A stretch of DNA of 64,000 nt from UBA3946 sp002385755 (lineage in GTDB: Bacteria; Bacillota_I; Bacilli_A; ML615J-28; CAG-698), in NCBI GenBank assembly GCA_050953085.1, contig JBMNLX010000001.1:1-64000 (forward strand). The letters are read 5' to 3'. The translations under genes and the position numbers were made by a program. Shown here one piece after another: positions 55,531-64,000 of this stretch (positions are counted from its first letter, which is position 1; every line of letters starts with the position of its first letter). Below the pieces are notes generated by a model. The model was not told the origin of the DNA. It did no database searches and saw only the letters and a program-made list of their open reading frames with translations.

Positions 55531-56139
55531 ATGGAAATTATTAACGAGCTTGAGCGCATTTTATTGAAATCAACCTCAAACATAAGTAAAGCAAACAGAA
55601 AAAAAGCGGCGGATTACCTTTGTATACTGTTTGAAAGAAAAGCGGATTTAAGCCAAATTGTCGATTACTTAATCAAATTTCACTATTCCGTTTGCCAATT
55701 GTTTTTTGAGAAGATATCGCTTTCAACCACGGATGATGATGTCTTGAAAATAACGGAAGTTTTTATTAATAGCGAGCAGTTTAAAAATGATAAATTAAAC
55801 AAAATTAGATTTACCAATGGGTTTGCTTCGGTTTTGGCGCTTGCCAAGGGCGGTAAATACCAGGCGGCATTTTTAGTTTTAAATGAAATCCTTGCATATT
55901 CTGAAAAAGACGGAAAATTTACCCCTGGATCGGTAAACTGTTTAATTTGTATCGAAGCACTACCTAGCGTGATAGATATTTTAAATGAAATTGTGGAAGG
56001 GAAAATTATATATGAAAAAAGTGAGGTAATGAGATTATTGCGGTTTCTTCTAGTTGTAGACAGTGAATTAGCTAAGCGTTCCGACTTTTGGCGATTACGA
56101 CCCGGTAAGAATTTATATGATATGAGACTAAAAGAATAA
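55531..56139 (+). CDS. helical protein of unknown function
   Basis: 202 residues, starting at ATG 55531 with AAGGAG 8 bases upstream. Almost wholly alpha-helical by appearance, with repeated Leu/Lys-rich helices (ERILLKSTSNISKANRKKAA, NGFASVLALAKGGKYQAAFL, SEVMRLLRFLLVVDSELAKR). No membrane segment or signal peptide, so probably cytoplasmic. I do not recognise it; a TPR- or HEAT-like scaffold would fit. It stands alone between the exporter operon and a gene remnant. Confidence 0.55.
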   Translation: MEIINELERILLKSTSNISKANRKKAADYLCILFERKADLSQIVDYLIKFHYSVCQLFFEKISLSTTDDDVLKITEVFINSEQFKNDKLNKIRFTNGFASVLALAKGGKYQAAFLVLNEILAYSEKDGKFTPGSVNCLICIEALPSVIDILNEIVEGKIIYEKSEVMRLLRFLLVVDSELAKRSDFWRLRPGKNLYDMRLKE

Positions 56140-56141
56140 AA

Positions 56142-56397
56142 AAGAAGAAGAAGTTTACGGACGCGATCGATCTTGACCGACATATCTTTCTCTGTCGGCG
56201 GATTAAGGCGGTCAAAGGGTTTAAGATTAAGCTCGAAGTCATTCCTTACCAATTTTTCGGTTCCCGGACGATTAAGATTAAGGCGGAATCGTCATTCTTC
56301 TTTAATTATTACATGTATAAAAACAGCGAATTCTACCGGCCGGAAGAAGAAAAAAGCGCGGCTAAAAAGCGCCGCATTTACGAATAATCCGTCGTAA
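56142..56397 (+). pseudogene. 3' fragment of an unknown gene
   Basis: An open frame without a start reads KKKKFTDAIDLDRHIFLCRR, GFKIKLEVIPYQFFGSRTIK, then NYYMYKNSEFYRPEEEKSA and AKKRRIYE, with TAA at 56395-56397. The codon use is that of a real gene, and the ending is plausible. It meets the 3' end of the transposase gene near 56395. Family unknown. Confidence 0.35.
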
Positions 56398-57506
56398 GTT
56401 TCCATAACGATACATACCGTTTTGGGTTTGAATGGCATCATGTTGCCATCAAAGTCATACAGGTGATAATACTTATTTTTGTACTTAATCGTATTACCGT
56501 TATCGACTTTTCTTGCGCTGATGACGGCTAATGTGTTATTGATGGTTTCTTGATCGATGTTCTCGTCAAAAACCGATGTGAGATAATCGATGGGGAGCGC
56601 GAAACGCTCGTTGAATTTTGGGACAAAATCCTTCAAGAACTCATTAGCCGCATCGATATCGAATATGCCTGCCATCTTAAGTTCCGTAACCAACCGGCTT
56701 TGGAGGGTACCGAACATTCTTTCGATTCTGCCCTTTGCTTGGGCGACGGAAGTCGGTCGTCGCCCCGGCCGAGGCAGGCATCCGAGCGGCGCCGAGGCGT
56801 CGCGGGATGCCGTCGGCCACGCCGGGCCGAGGTCATCCGGGAAGTTGCCCTTTAAAGTCTCTTGCGTGACAAAATAAGCGCCTAAAATCGAACCTGACGA
56901 ATCATCCATTACCAAGTGCAGATGAGCATGGGATTTACCGAACCATTGGTGTTCTGATGCGTCCATGAGCAAGAGTTCGCCGAAATATTTTGCCCTGGGT
57001 TTCCGGGGATGGCTTTTCTCGGGATCCTGAAGATTGGTTTCGGCAATATAATGCTGTTCGGCAGGCGTAAGTTTTTCTTTGTTTTCTACCTTTTGCTTTA
57101 GCCGTTGCCGGTGTTTTTTACGGGTAATCCTATGACACTTGGGAGATATGATCCCATGCTTACGCAGAAGCGCGTAGAGTTTGAAATAAGAGACTTTAAT
57201 GCCTTTTATCTCTTCCAGCAACTCCTGGAAGTGTAGAAAATTGGCACCTTCGCATTTTTGCATATAAAACGAAACAATGGTTTGTTCAAGTTTTGGGCTC
57301 ATGGTAGCGGCCGGTTTTCGGTTCCTGTTACCGTGGATAAAGCCGGCCTTACCATGTTCCCGATACTTTTTGACGAGGTTATAGACGGTTCTTACGGTAC
57401 AGTTAAGCTGGACCGCTGCTCTGTGGACGCTGATTTCTTTAAAAGCTACTCTTCTGATAATTTCATACTTCATTTGCTCGTTCATTCTTAGTTCGACCTT
57501 TCTCAT
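56292..57506 (-). mobile_element. ISNCY-type transposase with lost catalytic centre
   Basis: A 404-codon frame. The N terminus has a helix-turn-helix (HRAAVQLNCTVRTVYNLVKK), then ELLLMDASEHQWFGKSHAHL (first catalytic Asp of DDE) and QAKGRIERMFGTLQSRL (the Glu). Between QETLKG and TSVAQAKG relatives have about 75 residues with the second catalytic Asp; here a shorter, GC-rich stretch (FPDDLGPAWPTASRDASAPL and so on) stands in its place, still in frame. The last 30 residues, after YDGLFVN, look unlike the family and lie over another gene's tail, so the 3' end is also cut. No inverted repeats or target duplication could be identified. Dead element. Confidence 0.8.
56767..56818. repeat. GC-rich palindrome inside the transposase gene
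   Basis: GGCCGA and TCGGCC bound 52 bases, with GGCATCC and GGATGCC nested inside and GGCGCC in the middle. The element is nearly all G and C in AT-rich surroundings and lies exactly where the transposase loses similarity. A second GC-rich islet, not palindromic in the same way, is at 2446-2505. Confidence 0.6.
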
Positions 57507-57618
57507 GTGTCTTCCCTCCGTTGATACATATCCATATTAATCCATATGATATCAAAGAAGGGCTTAAATTACAAAATTAAGGGTTGCCTACGCTAATACA
57601 ATTAACCTTTGTATTTAG

Positions 57619-57661
57619 TGAAATTATCATTATATAACTCTATATGAAATTATCATAATAT
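57619..57661 (+). promoter_or_regulatory. paired direct repeats upstream of drmA
   Basis: TGAAATTATCATTATAT at 57619-57635 and TGAAATTATCATAATAT at 57645-57661 differ at one base and are spaced 26 bases start to start. Such a pair could bind a regulator in front of the defence operon. I see no repressor gene attached. Confidence 0.45.
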
Positions 57662-57715
57662 ATTCACAACGGTTTTGTTTTCAGTTATGACAGACCGCAC
57701 CAGGCCGGCGGACCG

Positions 57716-60700
57716 GTGATGGAACGTGACCTTATTGGTCCGGTAGATGAAAATGAAACGCTTGAAAATATTCCGCCTCTCAATACTTATGTTTGCGGCA
57801 TATTATGGCCAAAAAAGGTAACTTATGAGCAAGATGACGAAATGGAAATCATCGAGGACCATGAAGATGTGGAAGAATTAGAAGATTGGGTAAAGTTATT
57901 AGATGAATCAATTAACAATGCTAATATATATAAACCCACTTCAATGGGAATATCGCTTTTGTTACCGAAATCTGCAACGGAAGTACATATAGAATTCAAG
58001 GGGGCCAAATATAAATACGAAGAAGAATATGTTGTTTCGGATAATGAGGATGAAAATGTAAAGAATCAAGTGAATCTATTCAATGAAATCAGCAAAGAGG
58101 GGGAATCTAAAGCAGTAGAAGACAATAGAAAAGAATATAAGAAAATACGATACATAAGAACTCCTTTTCTTTTAACTTCTAAAGCTGTTATTCCAAACAT
58201 AACCGGAACAAAATTAATAATTAGTGATGATAATATAGGTATAAATATTACGCTCACAGTGCGTAGCATTATAGATGATGGAAACAAACTTATTACCGTT
58301 GCCGTTCAAAATATCAAACAAGCAAAGAAAAGTAAATCTGAACAAAGCGCCAATGCTTTATTCCAATGCGAACTGACGATAATATCGAAAGAGCCATTAT
58401 TACCGATATATCACCATTGCGATTTTATTAGCGATATTGAAGAAAAAATTACGCAATTGCAATACCGCAATTTGAAAAACTACGCGCATGGGCATGGCTG
58501 CTCTGTTTCATATGAAGAAATTGATAATGGTGTTTACCAGGTTAAAAGCGACTTCATGCCGATGGAGCAAGTGGAACAGATTATGCCTGGAGAAATTATA
58601 AATAAAGATATTTTGAACCTCGGTTATTGGGAAAATGCTTCGCCAAAATCCGCATGCGAAAAACTTCTATTATTTATAGAAGAATATGAAAACTGGTATG
58701 AAAAACAAAAAGTTATTGCAGATAAGTTAAGTAAAAGTGACTTTTTTGATGCGTGCAAGGTAGTCTTAAAAAATATTGCTGAATGTCTTGTTCGGTTACG
58801 CAAAGGGGTTGATGTATTACTTCATAATGATATTGCCTGGAGGGCATTTGTCATAATGAACGAAGCAATGCTGCTACAGCGGATAAAATCCAAAGGTGTA
58901 GACAAGGCAACGGTTAATTGGTATCCGTTCCAGCTGGCTTTCATTTTGCAAACAATACCCGACATTGTGGATGAATACAGCCCTTTCCGTAAACACGTTG
59001 ACTTGTTATGGTTTCCTACCGGTGGCGGAAAAACAGAAGCTTATCTGGGAGTAGCTGCTTTTACTATTTTTTACAGGCGTTTATCATGCATTAGTGAGAA
59101 TTCAGAAGAAATAGATGGCGTTACCGTTATAATGCGTTATACTTTAAGGTTATTGACTATCCAACAGTTTGAACGCGCATGTGCGTTGATTTGCGCTTGC
59201 GAACATCTCCGAATAAAGCATCGTATTCCCGGCGGTGAGATTAATATCGGTTTATGGATAGGCAGCGATATGACACCTAATAGAATAACACAGGCAAAGG
59301 ATGTTTTACATAGATTAAGAAATAATGAGGATATAAAAAAAGGTAACCCTGTTCAGATTACAAAATGCCCATGGTGCAATACAAAACTTGATTTAAATAG
59401 CTATGAAATCAAGGATCAAGCTTTGGTCATTCGCTGTGCGGACAATTCAAAGTGCGCTTTTCATAATCATCTTCCCATATATGTTGTTGATGAGGATATT
59501 TACCGTGCGCGCCCCACGTTTTTATTGAGCACAATAGACAAGTTTGCCCGTATTACTTGGGAAAAAAATGTGCGCAATTTATTTAGCTTTAACGGCCGAT
59601 CGCCGGAATTAATTATTCAAGATGAATTGCATTTGATATCCGGACCGTTGGGTTCACTAACCGGAATTTATGAGACAGCTTTGGAGTATTTATGTGAAAA
59701 ATTCGGGAAATCTCCGAAAATTATCGCTTCAACCGCCACAATAAAAAATTCAAAACAACAAGTCCGCAATTTGTATAACAGGGAAACGTTTCAATTCCCG
59801 GCGCCCGGGATCAATTATGATGATTCGTTTTTTGGAGTGAAAGCAAGTAAGGATGACCGTCCGTTGCGTACGTATATCGGGCTTTGCGAAATGGGCGGAA
59901 GCCTATCAGACCTGTTAATCCGAGTTTATGCAATATTGTTCTATATAAAAACCTTATTTATCAAGCAAGGAAAAGACCCGGATGTTATTGATCAATACTA
60001 TACTACCGTTGGATATTTTAATGCTTTAAAAGATCTTGGAACTTCCTCGACAATAATTCAAGACAGGGTTTTTTCCCATATTAAAAATCTTGTTGTTCGG
60101 ACGTTTAAAAATGAATCAAATAACTATGGTGTTGCAATTAATGATATTAAAGCTTATTATCAGCAAGCAGAGTTGACAAGCAGAATGAGTTCGCAGAAAA
60201 TAAAAGAGACTCTTGATAGGCTTGCGATTTCTTATAATGAAGCAGGCTCTCTAACATATGTACTTAGTTCAAACATGCTTTCTGTTGGTATTGATATTGA
60301 TCGTCTTGGCGTAATGACAGTCTATAACCAGCCGAAAAGCAATGCCGAGTATATCCAGGCAACTAGTCGCGTTGGGCGTCGCAACCCAGGAATAGTACTA
60401 GTCTTGTTTAATAATATGCGTTCCAGAGATAAATCTCATTTTGAACAGTTCAAATATTATCATAGGATTTTTTACAGTTATGTTGAAGCAACAAGCGTCA
60501 CACCATTTTCGATGCGGGCTATCGAAAAAGCTCTTCATTGTGTTTTTATTGCCTTGGTTCGACATGCAATTCCGGAATTGTCAGAAAACGAATCAGCGAG
60601 GAACTTTAAAACCGATTTACCGAAAGTAAAAGAAATAATTGATTATTTATTACGACGCGTTAAAAATATAATTCCGGAACACAAAAATTTTGCGGAGAAA

Positions 60701-60889
60701 GTCCTTAGTAATTTTGCAAAACAATGGGAAAAATTTATCGAAGAACATAGAAATGTATATTATAAAGATTATAATGGAGAACCTAGCATTCTTATTTCAG
60801 CGGAAGAAAATATCGACTCTGAGCTTCCTAAAACTCTCAATTCATTAAGAAATGTAGAACCAGAAATCAATGTGTTTATTAGGAGATGA
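57716..60889 (+). CDS. drmA: DISARM helicase DrmA
   Basis: 1057 residues from GTG 57716 (ATG 57719 follows; no good ribosome site, and the frame is open back to about 57658). Opens ERDLIGPVDENE, the usual DrmA start. Superfamily 2 helicase motifs: LLWFPTGGGKTEAYLGVAAF (Walker A, about residue 431), IIQDELHLISGPLGSL (DExH-like, about 632), STATIKNS (motif III), SSNMLSVGIDIDRLGVM (V) and YIQATSRVGRRNPG (VI, about 883). An inserted zinc site CPWCNTK...CADNSKC lies near 550. DrmA acts with DrmB at the core of DISARM, blocking incoming phage DNA. It overlaps drmB by ATGA. Confidence 0.9.
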   Translation: MMERDLIGPVDENETLENIPPLNTYVCGILWPKKVTYEQDDEMEIIEDHEDVEELEDWVKLLDESINNANIYKPTSMGISLLLPKSATEVHIEFKGAKYKYEEEYVVSDNEDENVKNQVNLFNEISKEGESKAVEDNRKEYKKIRYIRTPFLLTSKAVIPNITGTKLIISDDNIGINITLTVRSIIDDGNKLITVAVQNIKQAKKSKSEQSANALFQCELTIISKEPLLPIYHHCDFISDIEEKITQLQYRNLKNYAHGHGCSVSYEEIDNGVYQVKSDFMPMEQVEQIMPGEIINKDILNLGYWENASPKSACEKLLLFIEEYENWYEKQKVIADKLSKSDFFDACKVVLKNIAECLVRLRKGVDVLLHNDIAWRAFVIMNEAMLLQRIKSKGVDKATVNWYPFQLAFILQTIPDIVDEYSPFRKHVDLLWFPTGGGKTEAYLGVAAFTIFYRRLSCISENSEEIDGVTVIMRYTLRLLTIQQFERACALICACEHLRIKHRIPGGEINIGLWIGSDMTPNRITQAKDVLHRLRNNEDIKKGNPVQITKCPWCNTKLDLNSYEIKDQALVIRCADNSKCAFHNHLPIYVVDEDIYRARPTFLLSTIDKFARITWEKNVRNLFSFNGRSPELIIQDELHLISGPLGSLTGIYETALEYLCEKFGKSPKIIASTATIKNSKQQVRNLYNRETFQFPAPGINYDDSFFGVKASKDDRPLRTYIGLCEMGGSLSDLLIRVYAILFYIKTLFIKQGKDPDVIDQYYTTVGYFNALKDLGTSSTIIQDRVFSHIKNLVVRTFKNESNNYGVAINDIKAYYQQAELTSRMSSQKIKETLDRLAISYNEAGSLTYVLSSNMLSVGIDIDRLGVMTVYNQPKSNAEYIQATSRVGRRNPGIVLVLFNNMRSRDKSHFEQFKYYHRIFYSYVEATSVTPFSMRAIEKALHCVFIALVRHAIPELSENESARNFKTDLPKVKEIIDYLLRRVKNIIPEHKNFAEKVLSNFAKQWEKFIEEHRNVYYKDYNGEPSILISAEENIDSELPKTLNSLRNVEPEINVFIRR

Positions 60890-60894
60890 TAATT

Positions 60895-62703
60895 ATGAAT
60901 AGAAGATTTATAAACAGACAATCACCAGAACATGTCGGAGAGATTCGCCAAAGCCAAATAGTTTCGACTTTTGGAGTCGGTTCAATCGTTGATTTTGTAA
61001 ATCATACAGTCATTATTAGCGGGACAGATAATTGGGATTCGGATTCTGATAAGGAAAAGCGCATGCTATTTAATAATAACCTCCAAGATATTACCGGGAA
61101 AAAATATTTTCTAGAACCCAAAACAGCTGACAACAAATATCTCCCACATTACCCCTACCAAAAGAAAAGTCCAGATGTAGAAGCATATATTTTTCCGCGA
61201 AAACTGTATTGTCCTGTATGTAAACATATTTTAGATGTCAATGAACTAGGGAATAAGAAAAATCTGCGTTGTATTGTGATAAGAAACGGAAAGAAATGCA
61301 ATAGCCGGTTAGTTCCATCGCGATTCGTTTTGGTTTGCCCCAACGGTCACATCGAAGATTTTCCCTATGAATGGTGGGTGCATGGTAAGGAAATGTGTGA
61401 AAACCCGCGCATGAAAATGTATAATATTGATAACAGAAGCGATATCGATAGTTTGGTAATTGAGTGTGAAACATGTCATAAAAAGGAAAAACTGATGTAT
61501 GCTTTTTCAAATTTAAAATATCCTTGTAATGGCAAGCATCCACATTTAGGGAAAAACTATAACTCTGCGTGTGATGAGTTAATGCGTGTGCGTCTACGCT
61601 CATCGTCAAACGTGTATTTCCCCGCTATACTCTCAGCTTTAACAATTCCTCCCTGGAGTAGGAAAGCGGTTCAATTAATAGAAACTTCATATGAAACATT
61701 GATAGATTTTGAGGAATATGGTGAGAATGCGGTTAAAAAGCATATTGAAAATAGAATTTATCCTAAGGCGCAAGGCCTCACTTTGACTGATCTTCTAGAA
61801 GCTTACAAACTGGTAAAAAAACTAAAAGCAAAGAAAAAAATGACCGAGGCAGAAATATATGCTTCCGAATACGATGTGCTATGCAAAGGCGAAATGGACG
61901 ATGATGATTACGTAGCATCTTCAGTGCAAGTGCCAGAGCAGTATAAACAGATAATTGATTCAATAACAGTTGTTGACAAATTAACTGTTATTAATGTATT
62001 GGTGGGATTCACTCGTATAAATTCATGGAATAGGGTGTTAAAAAATAATGTGCAATTGGCTCCATTATCAAAAACTGAAAAGGAATGGCTACCGGCAGTT
62101 AAATTATTGGGAGAAGGGATATTTTTTCAATTTAATAATGACGCCATTACAAATTGGGTAAGTAGAATAGGCAATCGTTATTTAAAGATGCGAAATGAAC
62201 TGGATAAATCTTTTTTTAATAATGATAGATTCTCTGCTCAATATGTCGCTTTACATACTTTTGCTCATTTACTTATCAGGCAACTTTCAATTGAATGTGG
62301 TTATAATATCGCAACTTTGAAGGAAAAAATCTACAGCACTTTTGTAAATTCATCAAATCCATACCCAATGCATGGAGTTTTGATTTATCTGTCTACCTCT
62401 GATTCTGAGGGAAGCTTGGGAGGATTAATCAGCATCGCAAACGATACGGAACGTTTGAATACAATATTAGTTAATATGCTTAATAAAGCATTATGGTGTA
62501 GCGCCGATCCGGTTTGTTGTAATTTGACAGATCAAGGTTATCATTCGCTTAATTATGCAGCTTGTCATGACTGCGTGTTGTTACCGGAAACATCATGTGA
62601 ATTTGCCAATGTGTTGCTCGATCGCGTTGCGATTATCGGCAAACCAGAGAATCCTAATTTAGGGTTAATGGGTGACATAGCCGCATCTTTAATTAATAAG
62701 TAA
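60895..62703 (+). CDS. drmB: DISARM protein DrmB (DUF1998)
   Basis: About 602 residues. I use ATG 60895, 9 bases after AGGAG; ATG 60886 overlaps the drmA stop and is also possible. It begins INRQSPEHVGEIRQSQIVST and FGVGSIVDF, then zinc-finger segments YCPVCKHILDV and VCPNGHIEDFPYEWW, the DUF1998 block ALHTFAHLLIRQLSIECGYN, STSDSEGSLGGLI, and the C-terminal cysteines AACHDCVLLPETSCEFAN. DrmB supports DrmA in DNA binding and unwinding in known DISARM systems. No drmC (phospholipase D-like), drmD or methyltransferase gene follows; the next gene is an ABC ATPase fragment. Confidence 0.9.
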   Translation: MNRRFINRQSPEHVGEIRQSQIVSTFGVGSIVDFVNHTVIISGTDNWDSDSDKEKRMLFNNNLQDITGKKYFLEPKTADNKYLPHYPYQKKSPDVEAYIFPRKLYCPVCKHILDVNELGNKKNLRCIVIRNGKKCNSRLVPSRFVLVCPNGHIEDFPYEWWVHGKEMCENPRMKMYNIDNRSDIDSLVIECETCHKKEKLMYAFSNLKYPCNGKHPHLGKNYNSACDELMRVRLRSSSNVYFPAILSALTIPPWSRKAVQLIETSYETLIDFEEYGENAVKKHIENRIYPKAQGLTLTDLLEAYKLVKKLKAKKKMTEAEIYASEYDVLCKGEMDDDDYVASSVQVPEQYKQIIDSITVVDKLTVINVLVGFTRINSWNRVLKNNVQLAPLSKTEKEWLPAVKLLGEGIFFQFNNDAITNWVSRIGNRYLKMRNELDKSFFNNDRFSAQYVALHTFAHLLIRQLSIECGYNIATLKEKIYSTFVNSSNPYPMHGVLIYLSTSDSEGSLGGLISIANDTERLNTILVNMLNKALWCSADPVCCNLTDQGYHSLNYAACHDCVLLPETSCEFANVLLDRVAIIGKPENPNLGLMGDIAASLINK

Positions 62704-62795
62704 TTAGTTATGTAGGCAAGAAAAAAGGAGTGGTGAATGAGCTACGTCTTTGTCGGCGGTATTTATTTGAATAGATCTTTATATAAGGGGGATTT

Positions 62796-63251
62796 ATGCT
62801 CGAATTAATTAAGGTTTCAAAAACATATAAAACGGGTAAAAATGTAAAAGCGGAAGCCTTGAAAGACGTGAACCTGGCGTTTCCCGAGCGGGGATTAGTC
62901 TTCATCATCGGGAAGTCCGGCTCAGGGAAGTCGACGCTGCTCAATCTCATCGGCGGGCTTGACGGTAGCGACGCCGGCAAGATTATCATCAACGGGAAAA
63001 GCGCCGAGAGCTTTACCGCCGGCGATTACGACGCTTATCGCAACGCTTTTGTCGGTTTTGTTTTTCAGGAATACAATTTGATTGAGACCTTCAGCGTTTT
63101 TGAGAACATCAAGATCGCCGCGGATTTACAAAACAAACGCGTCAAAAAAGAAGATATCGACGGGTTGCTTGAAAAACTTGACATGCCGGGTCTCGCGGAA
63201 AGAATGCCGCGCGAGTTTTCCGAGTTAAAGATTTTTGAAGTTATCACATAG
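62796..63251 (+). pseudogene. ABC exporter ATPase, cut at the signature motif
   Basis: Starts well (ATG 62796, AAGGGGG upstream): VFIIGKSGSGKSTLLNLIGG (Walker A), VFQEYNLIETFSVFENIKIA (Q-loop), then MPREFSEL, where LSGG should follow, but the frame goes KIFEVIT and stops at 63251. Relatives have about 230 residues plus a permease; here the Walker B half is gone. The breakpoint near 63228 is followed by the first of two repeated palindromic elements, which may have been the agent of the deletion. Confidence 0.85.
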
Positions 63252-63252
63252 A

Positions 63253-63303
63253 CTCTCTCTCTCTTCTCTGTTTAAGGAAAGGCCTTGCCTGCAAGGCCTT
63301 TCC
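63253..63303. repeat. palindromic repeat element, copy 1
   Basis: A CT-rich run (CTCTCTCTCTTCTCT) leads into GGAAAGGCCTTGC and GCAAGGCCTTTCC, a perfect 13-base stem with a 2-base loop. No T-run follows, so it is not a standard terminator. It matches copy 2 at 63384-63434 over about 45 bases. Confidence 0.7.
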
Positions 63304-63383
63304 GCTTGCGATTTGGGGCTTCCAAAGCCCGCGTTAATAAAGCGTGACACGTTCGAATATATGCTTAAATGTAACGCTTAGCT

Positions 63384-63434
63384 TCTTTCTCTCTCTTCTC
63401 TATTAAGGAAAGGCCTTGCGCGCAAGGCCTTTCT
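63384..63434. repeat. palindromic repeat element, copy 2
   Basis: CTTTCTCTCTCTTCTCT, then GAAAGGCCTTGCG and CGCAAGGCCTTTC, a perfect 26-base palindrome at 63408-63433. It lies 28 bases before the start of manA. Confidence 0.7.
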
Positions 63435-63461
63435 ATTTAAAAAATCAATCAAGGAGAAAAC

Positions 63462-64000
63462 ATGAAAGTATTAATCCTAAAACCGCAATACAAAGAGAAA
63501 ATCTGGGGCGGGAGTTTCTTTCGGGACGCGATCGACCCGTCTTTGGCCGGGAATATCGGCGAGATGTGGATCGTGAGCGCTCACGCGGCAGGCGACTTAA
63601 GGATCGCGGCGGGGCCTTGCGCAGGCATGAGACTAAGCGAGTTCTATTCCGCGAGCCCCGATTTTTTTAATTACCCGGCGGGAGCGGCTTTCCCGCTTTT
63701 ATTAAAAATAATCGCTCCGGCGGACGATTTAAGCGTCCAGGTTCATCCCGACGACTTATACGCGCAAGCTCGGGAGAACGATTCCGGCAAAACGGAAGGA
63801 TGGCTTATTCTTCGCGCCGGTCCCGAAGGAAGAATCGTTTACGGCCATAAAGCCGCGGACGGCGAGGAGTTTTTCCGAAAGGCGGCGAAAACCGGATTTG
63901 AAGGGCTTCTCGAGCGTCGCCGGGCGCGGCGCGGCGATTTTTATCCGATTCCCGCGGGGACTGTGCACGCGGCCGGGCGGGATATTGTTTTTCTTGAGAT
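63462..64000 (+). CDS. manA: mannose-6-phosphate isomerase, class I (partial)
   Basis: ATG 63462 follows AAGGAG by 5 bases; the frame is open to the window end (about 180 residues of some 300). It reads KPQYKEKIWGGSFFRDA, GEMWIVSAHAAGDLRIA, FPLLLKIIAPADDLSVQVHP and TEGWLILRAGPEGRIVYGHK, then IPAGTVHAAGRDIVFLE. The zinc ligands of the cupin fold are visible: QVHPDD (Gln and His), KTEGW (Glu) and GTVHA (His). The enzyme interconverts mannose-6-phosphate and fructose-6-phosphate, feeding GDP-mannose synthesis or mannose use. GC-rich codons resemble those of the ornithine operon, suggesting native host sequence. Confidence 0.93.
   Translation, partial: MKVLILKPQYKEKIWGGSFFRDAIDPSLAGNIGEMWIVSAHAAGDLRIAAGPCAGMRLSEFYSASPDFFNYPAGAAFPLLLKIIAPADDLSVQVHPDDLYAQARENDSGKTEGWLILRAGPEGRIVYGHKAADGEEFFRKAAKTGFEGLLERRRARRGDFYPIPAGTVHAAGRDIVFLE

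Noticed and set aside
1..64000. Alternative genetic code (TGA as Trp), considered because of the Mycoplasmatota-like content
   Set aside because: TGA ends many intact genes, often in ATGA overlaps, and Trp is encoded by TGG.
1..64000. tRNA, rRNA, CRISPR array or riboswitch
   Set aside because: No stretch showed the conserved elements of these on reading; the repeats found are palindromes or pairs, not regularly spaced arrays.

Overview
The window looks like chromosomal DNA of an anaerobic, low-to-medium-GC Gram-positive-type bacterium (Bacillota, or a wall-related Mycoplasmatota lineage such as Izemoplasmatales; this placement is an inference). Reasons: Shine-Dalgarno sites of the AGGAGG type, lipobox lipoproteins, LicD/LicC/TagB-type surface-polymer genes, an InlB-repeat/Big2 amidase, and an amino-acid-fermenting ornithine operon. 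TGA is used as a stop throughout, so the code is standard. I saw no rRNA, tRNA or CRISPR array.

Layout. 1-2051: a patchwork of remnants (small zinc-ribbon gene, GTGAAAGTAGTGAA-type repeats, a broken GC-rich second copy of orr plus the reactivase tail, an ABC-2 permease tail). 2052-5652: a short operon for a membrane-anchored C39-like protein, a lipoprotein and an HtrA-like protease. 5728-8031: broken membrane and GNAT genes. 8223-15990 (minus strand): a complete, tightly overlapping ornithine-fermentation operon ord-ortA-ortB-oraS-oraE-reactivase-orr. 16222-17758: a BspA-type leucine-rich-repeat surface protein. 18229-22703: a three-gene, translationally coupled cassette (small SF1 helicase, unknown protein, protein with a DUF2325-like tail) lying between two 57-base direct repeats with a perfect palindrome; this is the best candidate for an undescribed system.

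22755-43310: a large surface-polysaccharide locus. It opens with a winged-helix/Rossmann regulator and continues with aminotransferase remnants, a phosphoglycosyl transferase, glycosyltransferases, an EpsG-like polymerase, two LicD genes, a TarI/IspD-like cytidylyltransferase, an epimerase, a TagB-like transferase, a Wzx flippase, an octopine-dehydrogenase-like gene and LicC. It ends in an ABC importer whose permease is fused to a winged helix and a second LicC-like nucleotidyltransferase. The plausible logic is uptake of a small amino-alcohol or aminophosphonate, CMP activation by LicC-like enzymes, and transfer onto the polymer by LicD. Many genes at 23.4-34 kb carry one-base indels while their protein sequence is otherwise preserved, so they are either recent pseudogenes or carry assembly errors.

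43420-50153: a decayed ABC-3C defence locus (DUF2326 ATPase with an internal stop, middle component, beheaded effector), a beheaded UDP-glucose dehydrogenase, a frameshifted sugar-kinase-like gene, a broken amidase and another beheaded gene. 50305-55260: an intact operon for a two-permease FtsX-type ABC exporter with a membrane-anchored protein and a CPBP protease. 55531-57506: an unknown helical protein, a gene tail and an ISNCY-type transposase whose central catalytic segment has been replaced by a GC-rich palindrome. 57716-62703: DrmA and DrmB, the DISARM core pair, without methylase or DrmC. 62796-64000: an ABC ATPase cut at its signature motif, a pair of repeated palindromic elements and the start of manA. 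The window is thus an accessory-rich region with several rearrangement breakpoints around a few well-kept metabolic and surface operons.
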